Below, in pieces: positions 33,680-42,041 of a stretch of 64,000 nt of DNA (positions are counted from its first letter, which is position 1; each line of letters opens with the position of its first letter). Position numbers and translations under genes: made by a program. This stretch comes from Pseudomonadota bacterium. Lineage in GTDB: Bacteria > Desulfobacterota > Binatia > Binatales > Binataceae. The notes beneath the pieces are model-generated. The model was not told where the DNA came from. It saw only the letters and a program-made list of their open reading frames with translations, and did not search any database. The stretch is from the NCBI GenBank assembly GCA_021323675.1, contig JAJPKP010000026.1:29273-93272 (forward strand). The letters run 5' to 3'.

Positions 33680-36024
33680 CGTCTGCTGGTCACTCGGCGC
33701 AGGAACTCGCCGCGCCCATGCCGCCAGGTGAGCGGCGGCGATTGCATCGCGCCAGGCTGCGCGAGATACGAGACCCCTGCTTCATCGAGGATTTCGCGCA
33801 ACGCCGGCGTGGGAGCCTCTTCGGCGCCGGCGACCGCGAAGGCTTCAATTCGTCCCCGTGCGGACACAAGGCGCTCTCGCAGATCATCGAGGTCGCGCAC
33901 GGGCGTGACGTAAACGCATCGAAGCCCGGGCGACGCCGTCAGAGGCGCGTCGCGATCGAAAGCAACCGCCCACGACAATCCCGGACCTTCGGTCAGGATG
34001 ACCCCTTCGCCTCCGATCGAACGCCAGCGCGCAGCCTCGCGAAAGCCGCGCAGGGCGGCGCTATCTTCGAGTTCGAGGCGGATCGGCGGCGGCAACGCTT
34101 CGGCCAGATCGCGCATCGCATGTGCGAAGTCCTGAGCAAAGCGCTCCGCGCCGCCGTCGTCGCATTCGACGAACACATGGTGAGGCGAGAGGCAGCCGAG
34201 TTGTTCGAACAGAGTCGCATCACGAGCAAGCAGAGCCGCGGCCTTGCTAGCGCCATCGGTACGGACCGCGTCCCGGGTGACGAGAGCGGCGCTGAGCTTG
34301 CCGCCAAATCCGATTACGCCGGCATCGCCGCCGAAGGAAGAGACCGTTGAGTCGTCTCCATAGACGACGGTCGCGTCCACGCAGCGGCGAAGGGCCGAGG
34401 TAAGCTCGATGCGATCGCGGCTCCAACTGAACACGGCGATCCTTTGACCAAGCGCAGGGTCTTCATCGGCGAGAGTGTTCGCGAAAGCTTCAAACATATG
34501 CGGCTCGCGCGATGCCGTTTTGACGATCAGCCCGGTTCCCGCGATCAAGCCGAGCGCTACTTCGTGCATCCCCGATCCCGCCACGTTTCCCGCCATCACG
34601 AATCCGATCAGGTCTTCGCTCGGAACGACCGTATCCGCCGCCTCCAAAAGAGCGGCGGGATTGAATGGCTGAAGGAGCGCATCGAGCGACTCCTCGAGCA
34701 ACCGGGCGCTGAATCGGGTTTGCTCTGCGATGAGTCCGATTGTCCGGCGGCGCACGCCAAACGAGCGATCGCGCCATCGATCGAACACGGCGGCAAGCGC
34801 TCGCGCGATGCGGCGAGGCTCGATCCGCTTTGCGAGCGCGGATCGAATCTGCAGCGCGCAGTTTTCGATATCGGCGGGCGTGACGCGGCAGTCATCGCTC
34901 GGTTCGGCGCGCAAGGCCGAGGGGGCTGGTGCGGAGTTCGTCTTGCCCGCAAACTCCGCGATTGACAGCGCGCATCCGCGCGGACCCCCTGCGATCGCGC
35001 GCCCCAGCACGCGGACCCGGTTTCCTTCGACAATTCCAAAGTCTTCGGTGAGCACCGCCGACACAGACCCGACATTGGCCAGGTCGATAAACGCGAGCAT
35101 CCCGGTCGTTCCGTCCGGCAGCCGCCGCAGAGTTTCAGGATCGAGCGCTGCGGGCAGCATCCAGGCGGGCGCGAGCTTGACCCTGTCCTCGACTCCGTCG
35201 CCGACAGGGGAGTTGAGCCGGGTCGCATCGTAGAGTTGAGAGCATAGCTCGGTCATCCCGTATTCGTTGATCACATAGTCGGGATGGATTGCGAGCAGAG
35301 TGCCGGCCAAATCGACGACCTGATGCGAAGTAAGCGGCACGATCTGGCCTTTGGCGCCCCCCGTATCCATCATCCTGGAGCCGGAGGGGAGCCGGATGGC
35401 GCGGCCACGCATTCTCAGGCGTTCGAAGATCGCTGCCGAAGCGGCTGTGGTGCCGAGGATACAGACCGGATCGGCGTCGCGCTCGGCGCCCTCAAGAAAC
35501 TCGAGCGCCGCTTGGACATCGAGTCCGCTGCGTTCGGCTGCGCAGAGCGACGGTTGTTTGCCGAACGCATCGATACACCAGCTAATCATCGTGGAGAGGG
35601 ACGACTCCGGCATCCGATCGGCGGTGGGATGGATCGCCAGCATCCGCATACGCGCCCCGTCGGGGAACATCATCGATTTCAGATGAGCCAGAGCCGACGC
35701 GCGATAGACCTCGGGACGCGCCACTACGTGTCGCCCCCGGCGATCGCGTCCCACTGTGGTGCCGCTGGTCAGGAAGGTGAGCGCATCCGGGGTCGTGGAA
35801 GCGCTGGCAGGGCAGAGATCGGAGTATTTGAACGCGACCGTGCTGACCATCGGGATTTGATCGAGAGACAAAACTCGGTCGGGTAATACGCCCAGCCGAT
35901 CGCACAACGATTTATATGCGGGGACTGAAACGTATTGATGCCGAAAAACGTCTATAGCCAGGGAACGGAAGCGAGTCGGGTCGGGGCTGTGGATAAACGA
36001 AAGGACCTGGTCGTGAACGGTCAT
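33676..36024 (-). CDS. LuxE-LuxC fusion: acyl-protein synthetase plus acyl-CoA reductase
   Basis: 782-residue fusion of two fatty-acid reductase subunits known as separate proteins in the bacterial lux operon. Residues about 1-360 match LuxE, the acyl-protein synthetase of the adenylating superfamily: TFLTSGTTVGRDRRG near 85-100, DTGGAKGQ near 215 and EYGMTELCSQLYD near 255. Residues about 390-782 match LuxC: LIGFVMAGNVAGSGMHEVAL, YGDDSTV and the nucleophilic cysteine in EQLGCLSPHHVFVE around residue 610. Activation of a carboxylate, transfer to that Cys and NADPH reduction to an aldehyde would be done in one chain. No luxA/luxB luciferase pair is next to it; instead a class III aminotransferase overlaps its 3' end. 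The acid substrate is unknown. Confidence 0.88.
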   Translation of the reverse strand: MTVHDQVLSFIHSPDPTRFRSLAIDVFRHQYVSVPAYKSLCDRLGVLPDRVLSLDQIPMVSTVAFKYSDLCPASASTTPDALTFLTSGTTVGRDRRGRHVVARPEVYRASALAHLKSMMFPDGARMRMLAIHPTADRMPESSLSTMISWCIDAFGKQPSLCAAERSGLDVQAALEFLEGAERDADPVCILGTTAASAAIFERLRMRGRAIRLPSGSRMMDTGGAKGQIVPLTSHQVVDLAGTLLAIHPDYVINEYGMTELCSQLYDATRLNSPVGDGVEDRVKLAPAWMLPAALDPETLRRLPDGTTGMLAFIDLANVGSVSAVLTEDFGIVEGNRVRVLGRAIAGGPRGCALSIAEFAGKTNSAPAPSALRAEPSDDCRVTPADIENCALQIRSALAKRIEPRRIARALAAVFDRWRDRSFGVRRRTIGLIAEQTRFSARLLEESLDALLQPFNPAALLEAADTVVPSEDLIGFVMAGNVAGSGMHEVALGLIAGTGLIVKTASREPHMFEAFANTLADEDPALGQRIAVFSWSRDRIELTSALRRCVDATVVYGDDSTVSSFGGDAGVIGFGGKLSAALVTRDAVRTDGASKAAALLARDATLFEQLGCLSPHHVFVECDDGGAERFAQDFAHAMRDLAEALPPPIRLELEDSAALRGFREAARWRSIGGEGVILTEGPGLSWAVAFDRDAPLTASPGLRCVYVTPVRDLDDLRERLVSARGRIEAFAVAGAEEAPTPALREILDEAGVSYLAQPGAMQSPPLTWRHGRGEFLRRVTSRR

Positions 36025-36367
36025 GGTGGGGGCGCGCTTGGCGGTTTGAGGGCAGCGGCCTTCAGAAGATGATGTCGTTATGAGGCGCCTGGTTCAATCC
36101 CGGAGGCGAAAAAGCACCCTTAAAACAGCATATTTACCGCCCTCCCCAAATCATATAGGGTGCTCGCTCAATGGGGTGTGGGGAGGCGGATGGTTTCGTC
36201 CGGTCGGGATTCGCCGTCCGGGAGACGAAGGCCGGAAAGAGTCCATTGGCGCTCAACAGTGCGCCAGATGACGCAAATTCGCATCTCAAAGCACGCGGGA
36301 ATTTTTGCAACGTCGACGTAATTTTGATACAACCGGCACACTGTGGAAGCCGGAGGGGCTTCTCGAA
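36025..36367. other. Intergenic region with imperfect large inverted repeat
   Basis: 343 bp between two divergent genes, no gene supported. An imperfect inverted repeat, CCGCCCTCCCCA (about 36137-36148) and TGGGGAGGCGG (about 36179-36189), encloses an AT-richer loop. A weak promoter candidate for the gene at 36368 is TTGCAA (36305) with GATACA (36327) at 16-base spacing. Confidence 0.4.
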
Positions 36368-36778
36368 ATGAAAAAATTCGTCGCAGGCGTAGTACTTGGA
36401 TTCCTTGCCAGTTGGGGCCTTGCGTTCGCCGCTTCCGGTGCTCACAACGGTTCGTTCTGGAACAACCTGAGCAGTGCCGCCAAGGATGGGTACATTGACG
36501 GCTATTCCGATGCGATGAAGGTCAGCGTCGGACAGCTCGACAACCTGATCACCGCGGGCGACATGTTTCATTGGAAGGGCGCGCGCAAGATCATCGGTCA
36601 GGTAAAGCGCGAACTGTCGATGGCGGATCTGAGGCCCGAGGCAGCGGTGAAGCATCTCGATGAGTTGTACTCGAATCAGAAGTACAGCGAACTTGATCTC
36701 GGCGAGGCGCTTCAGATGCTGACGATTCGCGCCAACGAGACCGCGGTATACACGGACACCGCTCCGGCCAAGAAGTAG
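36368..36778 (+). CDS. Small exported protein of unknown function
   Basis: 136 residues with an evident signal peptide (MKKFVAGVVLGFLASWGLAFA, cleavage near AFA-ASG). The mature part is helical and polar, with AAKDGYIDGYSDAM near residues 37-50 and MADLRPEAAVKHLDELYS near 85-102. The GYxxGY...LDxLYS pattern recalls small Rap1a-like periplasmic proteins, but the match is too weak to name. ATG 36368 is favoured because the signal peptide begins there; the frame upstream is not protein-like. A strong terminator follows 26 bases after the stop, so it is a single-gene transcript. Confidence 0.75.
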   Translation: MKKFVAGVVLGFLASWGLAFAASGAHNGSFWNNLSSAAKDGYIDGYSDAMKVSVGQLDNLITAGDMFHWKGARKIIGQVKRELSMADLRPEAAVKHLDELYSNQKYSELDLGEALQMLTIRANETAVYTDTAPAKK

Positions 36779-36803
36779 TCCCCCAACAATTGCCACTCGA
36801 TTC

Positions 36804-36838
36804 AGAGGCGGCTCGATGCGCGAGCCGCCTCTTTTTTT
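36804..36838 (+). terminator. Rho-independent terminator
   Basis: 12-bp perfect stem AGAGGCGGCTCG / CGAGCCGCCTCT with loop ATGCG, then an uninterrupted run of T. This is the clearest intrinsic terminator in the window and ends the small exported protein gene. Confidence 0.92.
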
Positions 36839-36912
36839 GATTGGCGTCAATAGCGACTGTGCTTGAAAGCAGCGTGGCGCGGTCTTAGCTTGATTACCGG
36901 GAGTTGGAGCCT

Positions 36913-37821
36913 GTGAACGCGCCGATTAGTTTGCTGCAAAAGACCCTGCGCGCCACCGTCGGAGTGCATTCCCACGTTCCGGCCTCGCACGTCTCTACCG
37001 CCATCGGGCTCGGCACCGATCGGCGGGGAACCGGCACGATCGTAAGCCCCGATGGCCTCATCCTCACAGTGCACTATCTCCTGCTGGGGGCGAAAAGCGT
37101 GATCATCACACTGCCCGACGGAGAACAGCAGGAGGCGAAGATCGTCGGCAAGGACTACAGCACCGGGCTCGGGCTGCTGAAGATCGATGGGACAAACTTG
37201 CCCTATCTCAAGGTCGCGTCATCGGAAAAATGCACCCCGGGCGAAGAAGCATTCACGGTCGCGAGTCTGGGCGGAGACAAGCGATGCGCGGACTGCGGGA
37301 TGATCACCTACCTCGGCCCGTTCGATGCGGTATGGGAATTCGTGCTGGAACGATGCGTCTGCGTTACCGCGTCGTCGCTCAGCATCGGGCTAAGCGGCGG
37401 CGCGATAATGAACCGCCAGGGCGAAGTGATCGCGATTTCTTATCTGAATTTCGCCGACCTGGGACGCGCGATTCTGGGAATCCCCGGAGAGTACTTTCTG
37501 GCCGTCCGCGACGAGCTGCTACAGCATGGCCGGCGAGTGACGGCGACGCCGCGGGCGTGGTTGGGGGTGCTTTCCTATACGCTGCGCGAGCACGTCGTGA
37601 TCGCGGGTGTGATGCCGGGCGGCCCGGGAGACAAGGCCGGCTTGCAACAGGGCGACCTGGTGCTGGCGGTGGACGGATGCGACATCAGCGAGCGCCGCGT
37701 TTTGTACGATAGCCTCGGCAACCATCGCCCCGGCGATCAGGTGTGCCTCAAAGTCCTGCGCAACAATCGCATCTACCAGGTGAACATCCCGGCTATCCGC
37801 GCGGAAGACTACTTCGCCTGA
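36913..37821 (+). CDS. HtrA/DegP-like protein with PDZ domain and altered catalytic triad
   Basis: About 302 residues: a trypsin-like domain (to about 205) and one PDZ domain (AWLGVLSYTLREHVVIAG, MPGGPGDKAGLQQGDLVLAV). In active HtrA proteins the triad lies in LTNxHV, TDLAVLK and GNSGG. Here these read ILTVHYLL (His displaced by one, Tyr in its place), TGLGLLKI (Asp replaced by Gly) and GLSGGAI (Ser kept), so activity is doubtful. Nine cysteines, among them RCADC and RCVCV, are unusual for this family. No signal peptide is visible, suggesting a cytoplasmic location. Start is GTG 36913 or TTG 36904; GGGAG lies upstream. It could be a scaffold or binding protein. Confidence 0.78.
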   Translation: MNAPISLLQKTLRATVGVHSHVPASHVSTAIGLGTDRRGTGTIVSPDGLILTVHYLLLGAKSVIITLPDGEQQEAKIVGKDYSTGLGLLKIDGTNLPYLKVASSEKCTPGEEAFTVASLGGDKRCADCGMITYLGPFDAVWEFVLERCVCVTASSLSIGLSGGAIMNRQGEVIAISYLNFADLGRAILGIPGEYFLAVRDELLQHGRRVTATPRAWLGVLSYTLREHVVIAGVMPGGPGDKAGLQQGDLVLAVDGCDISERRVLYDSLGNHRPGDQVCLKVLRNNRIYQVNIPAIRAEDYFA

Positions 37822-37887
37822 AAGGCGCAAGTCGCAGGCGCTCAGACTGCCGAAACCATCCTCCTTCAAAAGATCGGGAACCCAACG

Positions 37888-38733
37888 ATGAACCAACCGA
37901 GAGTGCGGCTGCGCGAGATGCTCGCGAAGCCGCAGATGATTGTGGCCCCCTTTGTGTTCGATTGCCTCCAGGCGCGGCTCGCGCAAGAGGCCGGCTTCGA
38001 CGCGGTGTACATGACCGGATTTGGCACCGCGGCGTCGCGCGGGTACCCCGACCTGGGACTGCTGACGATGTCCGAGATGGTCGCGAACGTCCGGTCCATC
38101 GCGGGTGCGGTCGAGCTTCCGGTGATTTGCGATGCTGACACGGGCTACGGAAATCCCGTCAATGTCTGGCGTACCATTCGGGAATATGAAGACGCGGGCG
38201 CTGCCGCCCTTCATATCGAAGACCAGGTATGGCCCAAACGATGCGGGTTTCTGGCGGGCAAGCAGGTAATCGCGATGGAGGACATGGCGCCCAAGGTGCG
38301 CGCCGCCTGCGATGCGCGCCGCGACGCAAACCTGGTGATCATCGCGCGCACCGACGCACTGCAGCCGCTCGGATGGGACGAAACCGAGCGCAGGGCGCGA
38401 GCTTATCGGGCGGCCGGCGCGGATTTGATTTTCGTCGACGGCATCAAGACGGTCGACGACCTGAACACTTACGCGAAACGGCTCGGCGATCTGCCGCTCA
38501 TCTACAACGGCGACCTGCTCCCGATCGATGATCTGGCCAAGTATCCGTTCAGGGTCACGATCCATATCGGAACACTGCTGGCCGCGTATCGAACGATGCG
38601 CGATACGATGCGCGAGCTGAAGCGCTCCGGAAAAATCGCGGCGGTAAACACCGGCAGCGGAGTGTTCGAGGAATTCATCCGGACGATGGGCGTTCCCGAG
38701 TATCAGTCCCTGGAAGAGAAATACAGGAACTGA
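37888..38733 (+). CDS. Isocitrate lyase/PEP mutase family protein
   Basis: 281-residue (beta/alpha)8 enzyme of the ICL/PEPM superfamily. Features: FDAVYMTGFGTAASRGYPDLG near residues 38-58, the metal-binding DADTGYGNP near 83-91, HIEDQVWPKRCGFLAGKQV (the KKCGH-type catalytic loop, here KRCGF) and IIARTDAL. The loop lacks the His of true isocitrate lyase and carboxyphosphonoenolpyruvate mutase, which places it with oxaloacetate decarboxylase-like or uncharacterised members that cleave C-C bonds of 2-oxo or 2-hydroxy diacids. It follows the HtrA-like gene by 66 bases and converges on dnaE2. Confidence 0.87.
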   Translation: MNQPRVRLREMLAKPQMIVAPFVFDCLQARLAQEAGFDAVYMTGFGTAASRGYPDLGLLTMSEMVANVRSIAGAVELPVICDADTGYGNPVNVWRTIREYEDAGAAALHIEDQVWPKRCGFLAGKQVIAMEDMAPKVRAACDARRDANLVIIARTDALQPLGWDETERRARAYRAAGADLIFVDGIKTVDDLNTYAKRLGDLPLIYNGDLLPIDDLAKYPFRVTIHIGTLLAAYRTMRDTMRELKRSGKIAAVNTGSGVFEEFIRTMGVPEYQSLEEKYRN

Positions 38734-38751
38734 TCGAATCGTTGCCCGCTT

Positions 38752-41700
38752 TCAGTGAAAATCGTGAGAGGCGGGCAGGGTGCCGGGAGGACGCAGGGCG
38801 CGGAAGCGGCTGGCACGAATCGCCGTTACTCCATCGACGGTCTGCAAGACGCCTTCAGCGTAGAGAATCTTCGCGGTTCGCAGCAGCGCGCGATTCTGCT
38901 GGAACAAGTCCGGCACAACGATCAGGTTCGAGATTCCGGTTTCATCTTCGAGCGTGATGAAGATGAATCCCTTGGCGGTGCCCGGCCGCTGGCGGACGAT
39001 GACCACGCCGGCGGTTTTCACCCACGAACCATGCTTCGCGAGCGGCAATTCCGCGGCGCTAAGCACGCCTCGCGCCTTGAGTTCGGCGCGCAGATGGGCC
39101 ATCAGATGCGGCCGCGTGGTCAGGCCGGTTGCCGCGTAGTCCGCGATCGTTTCCTCGACCGGAGACATCGCCGGCAGACGGGCGGGCGTGGAACGGGGTT
39201 CGGCTTTGGCAAGCAGCGGTTCGCGCTCGACGGCGGCTGCCTGCCACATCGCATCGCGCCGCGTCATCCCGAATGAAGCGAACGCGCCCGCATAGGCAAG
39301 CAGATCGAGCTCGCGGCGATTGGGGCTGACGCGCGCCGAGAAGTCGGACATCGACTTGAAAGCCGCGGCGGCGCGTTCGGTTTCGGTGCGCGTGCCGGTT
39401 TCCGCGCGGAGTCCGCTGACATATTTCAAACCAAGCCGGAGGGCGCCCTTTTCGATAGTGCACTTCCAGTTGGAATGGGCAATGTCGATGGGCAGCACGT
39501 TCACGCCGTGGCGCTGCGCGTCCTTTACCAGGGTGGCGGGATGGTAGAAGCCGAGCGGATAGCAGTTGAGCATCGCGGCGAAAAACGCGGCCGGATGGTG
39601 GCATTTGAGATACGCCGACGCATAGGCGATTAGCGCAAAGCTCGCGGAGTGGCTTTCGGGAAAGCCGTAGAGCGCGAAGGAGGTGATTGATTTCACGATC
39701 TGATCGGCGGTTTTCCCTAAGATGCCGTAGCGCGCCATCCCCGCGCGCAATTTCAGCTCGATTTTTTGCATCCGCTCCGCCGATCGCTTGAACCCCATCG
39801 CGCGGCGCAATTCCTCCGCCTCACCGCCGGTGAAGCCCGCCACCGCCATCGCGATACGCAGCAACTGTTCCTGGAACAGCGGCACTCCGAGGGTGCGGTT
39901 CAGGATTGGTTCCAGCGCGGGCACCAGGTAGGTCACCGGCTCGCGGCCGGCGCGGCGGTTCAGGTAGGGATGCACCATGCCGCCGACGATCGGGCCGGGC
40001 CGGATGATCGCGACCTCGATCACCAAATCGTAAAAGCACCTGGGCTTCATCCGCGGCAGCGTCGCCATCTGCGCGCGGCTTTCGACCTGGAACACCCCGA
40101 CAGTGTCGGCGCGCTGAAGCATCGCATAGACCTCAGGATCGTCGGCGGGCAGATGGGCCAGGTCGATGGCGACGCCTTCGTGCTCGCGCACCATCGGGAT
40201 GCATTCCTCCAGCGCCGCCAGCATCCCAAGCCCGAGCAGGTCGATCTTGATGATGCCGAGATCGGCGCAATCGTCCTTGTCCCACTGGACGACCACGCGC
40301 CCCGGCATCGTCGCCGGCTCCAGCGGGACGATTTCGTCAAGCGCGGCCGCGGCGATTACCATCCCGCCGCTATGCTGTCCGAGATGGCGCGGCAGACTCT
40401 GGAGCTTTCGCACCGTCTCGACCAGCAGCCTGATTCGAGGGGCTTGCGCATCGACTCCGCCGCGTTTCAGCAGTGCGACCAGATCGTCGTGATGGTCGCG
40501 GAATTCATAAACCTGGTTCATCCGGGCGAGCCGATCCACCTGTTCTGGCGGAAAGCCCAGCACCTTGCCGGCTTCGCGCACGGCGCTCCTGGTGCGGTAG
40601 GTGATGACGTTCGCGACCATCGCCGCGCCGCGGTCGCCGTAGCGGCGATAGACGTACTGGATGACGCGCTCGCGCTGATCGCCGCTGGGCAGGTCGAGGT
40701 CGATATCGGGCCATTCGCCGCGCTCTTCGGAAAGAAAGCGCTCGAACAGCAGATTCATCTTCACCGCATCCACCGCGGTGATGCCGAGCGCGTAGCAGAC
40801 GGCGCTGCAGGCGGCGGATCCGCGTCCCTGCGCCAGGATTCGGTTGTCTCGGCAGAACTGGACGATGTCCCAGACGATCAGGAAGTAGCCTGCGAGCCCC
40901 AGACGCTTTATGACGGCGAGTTCGTGCTCGAGTTGAGAGCGCGTGCGCGCATCAAGCGTATCGCCCCATCGCTCCCGTGCGCCGCGGTAGGTCAGGATGC
41001 GCAGGTAGCTGTCGGCCGTTTCCCCCATCGGCACCGGATAATCGGGGAACCGGTAGCCCATGTCGGACAGCGCAAATTCGCATCGTTCGGCAATTTCGCG
41101 CGTCGCCGCGACCGCGCGTGGCAGATCGCGAAACAGCGCCGCCATCTCGCCAGGCGGCTTGAGATGGCGCTGACTGTTGACCCACAGCCGGCGCCCCGCT
41201 TCCTCCAGCGTGGTATGGAGGCGGATGCAGGTAAGCACATCGAGCAGCGTGCGGTCCGCATCCGCATGGCAGACATCGTTGGCCGCGACGATCGGCAGCC
41301 GCATCGCCTCGGCCATCGCGAACAGCTTGCGATTCAGCCGCTCCTCGTCGGCATCGGAATGCCGCTGCAGATCGATATAGAGATTTTCGCGGCCGAAGAT
41401 CGCACCCAACCGGTCGCCAAGCTCACACGGGTCCTCGCCGCGGATCAACCGGCGCGACAGCGGACTCATCACGCCGCCCGCGAGGCAAATGAGCCCACGG
41501 CCGTACCGCTCGAGATCGTCGAGAGTGATACGGCTTTCGCCTTTGGCGGGAAATTTGGGGGTGCCGTCAGGATGCGCTCCAATCGGGCGCATCTTCGATG
41601 CGGTGATCATCCGGCAGAGGTTGCGGTAGCGATCGCGGTCGGGGACCAGAACGTACAGCCGGCTCTCGTCATCGAGGGTGAGGTCCACGCCGACCATCGC

Positions 41701-41889
41701 GCGAATCCCGGCGGCTTTGGCGCCCTGGTAGAAGCGCGGATGGCCGTAGAGGCCGTCGCGATCGCCCATCGCGATCGCAGGGTAGCCCAGCGCTCCCGCG
41801 CGTTCGGCGAGGTCTTCGGGAAGAGTCGAGCCTTCAAGAAAGCTGAAGGCGCTCCGGGTGCGCAGTTCGATATAGTCAGACCCGGCCAT
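38752..41889 (-). CDS. dnaE2: Error-prone DNA polymerase DnaE2
   Basis: 1045-residue C-family DNA polymerase alpha subunit of the DnaE2 type. From ATG 41889 it starts YIELRTRSAFSFLEGST, the PHP domain opening, and continues with the polymerase palm (RGSAACSAVCYALGIT; ERGEWPDIDLDLPSGDQRERVIQ with the catalytic acidic residues), HSGGMVIA and the OB-fold near the C-terminus (VVIVRQRPGTAKGFIFITLEDETG). DnaE2 is about 100 residues shorter than the replicative DnaE1 and lacks its C-terminal tau-binding tail, as here. It normally acts with ImuA/ImuB in SOS mutagenesis, but neither is adjacent; the next upstream gene is a hydantoinase. No LexA box could be confirmed. Confidence 0.95.
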   Translation of the reverse strand: MAGSDYIELRTRSAFSFLEGSTLPEDLAERAGALGYPAIAMGDRDGLYGHPRFYQGAKAAGIRAMVGVDLTLDDESRLYVLVPDRDRYRNLCRMITASKMRPIGAHPDGTPKFPAKGESRITLDDLERYGRGLICLAGGVMSPLSRRLIRGEDPCELGDRLGAIFGRENLYIDLQRHSDADEERLNRKLFAMAEAMRLPIVAANDVCHADADRTLLDVLTCIRLHTTLEEAGRRLWVNSQRHLKPPGEMAALFRDLPRAVAATREIAERCEFALSDMGYRFPDYPVPMGETADSYLRILTYRGARERWGDTLDARTRSQLEHELAVIKRLGLAGYFLIVWDIVQFCRDNRILAQGRGSAACSAVCYALGITAVDAVKMNLLFERFLSEERGEWPDIDLDLPSGDQRERVIQYVYRRYGDRGAAMVANVITYRTRSAVREAGKVLGFPPEQVDRLARMNQVYEFRDHHDDLVALLKRGGVDAQAPRIRLLVETVRKLQSLPRHLGQHSGGMVIAAAALDEIVPLEPATMPGRVVVQWDKDDCADLGIIKIDLLGLGMLAALEECIPMVREHEGVAIDLAHLPADDPEVYAMLQRADTVGVFQVESRAQMATLPRMKPRCFYDLVIEVAIIRPGPIVGGMVHPYLNRRAGREPVTYLVPALEPILNRTLGVPLFQEQLLRIAMAVAGFTGGEAEELRRAMGFKRSAERMQKIELKLRAGMARYGILGKTADQIVKSITSFALYGFPESHSASFALIAYASAYLKCHHPAAFFAAMLNCYPLGFYHPATLVKDAQRHGVNVLPIDIAHSNWKCTIEKGALRLGLKYVSGLRAETGTRTETERAAAAFKSMSDFSARVSPNRRELDLLAYAGAFASFGMTRRDAMWQAAAVEREPLLAKAEPRSTPARLPAMSPVEETIADYAATGLTTRPHLMAHLRAELKARGVLSAAELPLAKHGSWVKTAGVVIVRQRPGTAKGFIFITLEDETGISNLIVVPDLFQQNRALLRTAKILYAEGVLQTVDGVTAIRASRFRALRPPGTLPASHDFH

Positions 41890-42041
41890 CACCAGCCTAC
41901 GCTCTCTTGTATCTCTCCAAGAGTGCAGCGAGTCAGTAAAGGGCACGTATTCCGGCTAGACGTTCGGCCTTGCGGCGGGTTACGGCCGAGTAGAGATCGA
42001 ACCTGACCTGGGTTTCTAACGGAAAAGGAAGGCTTTGAGTT

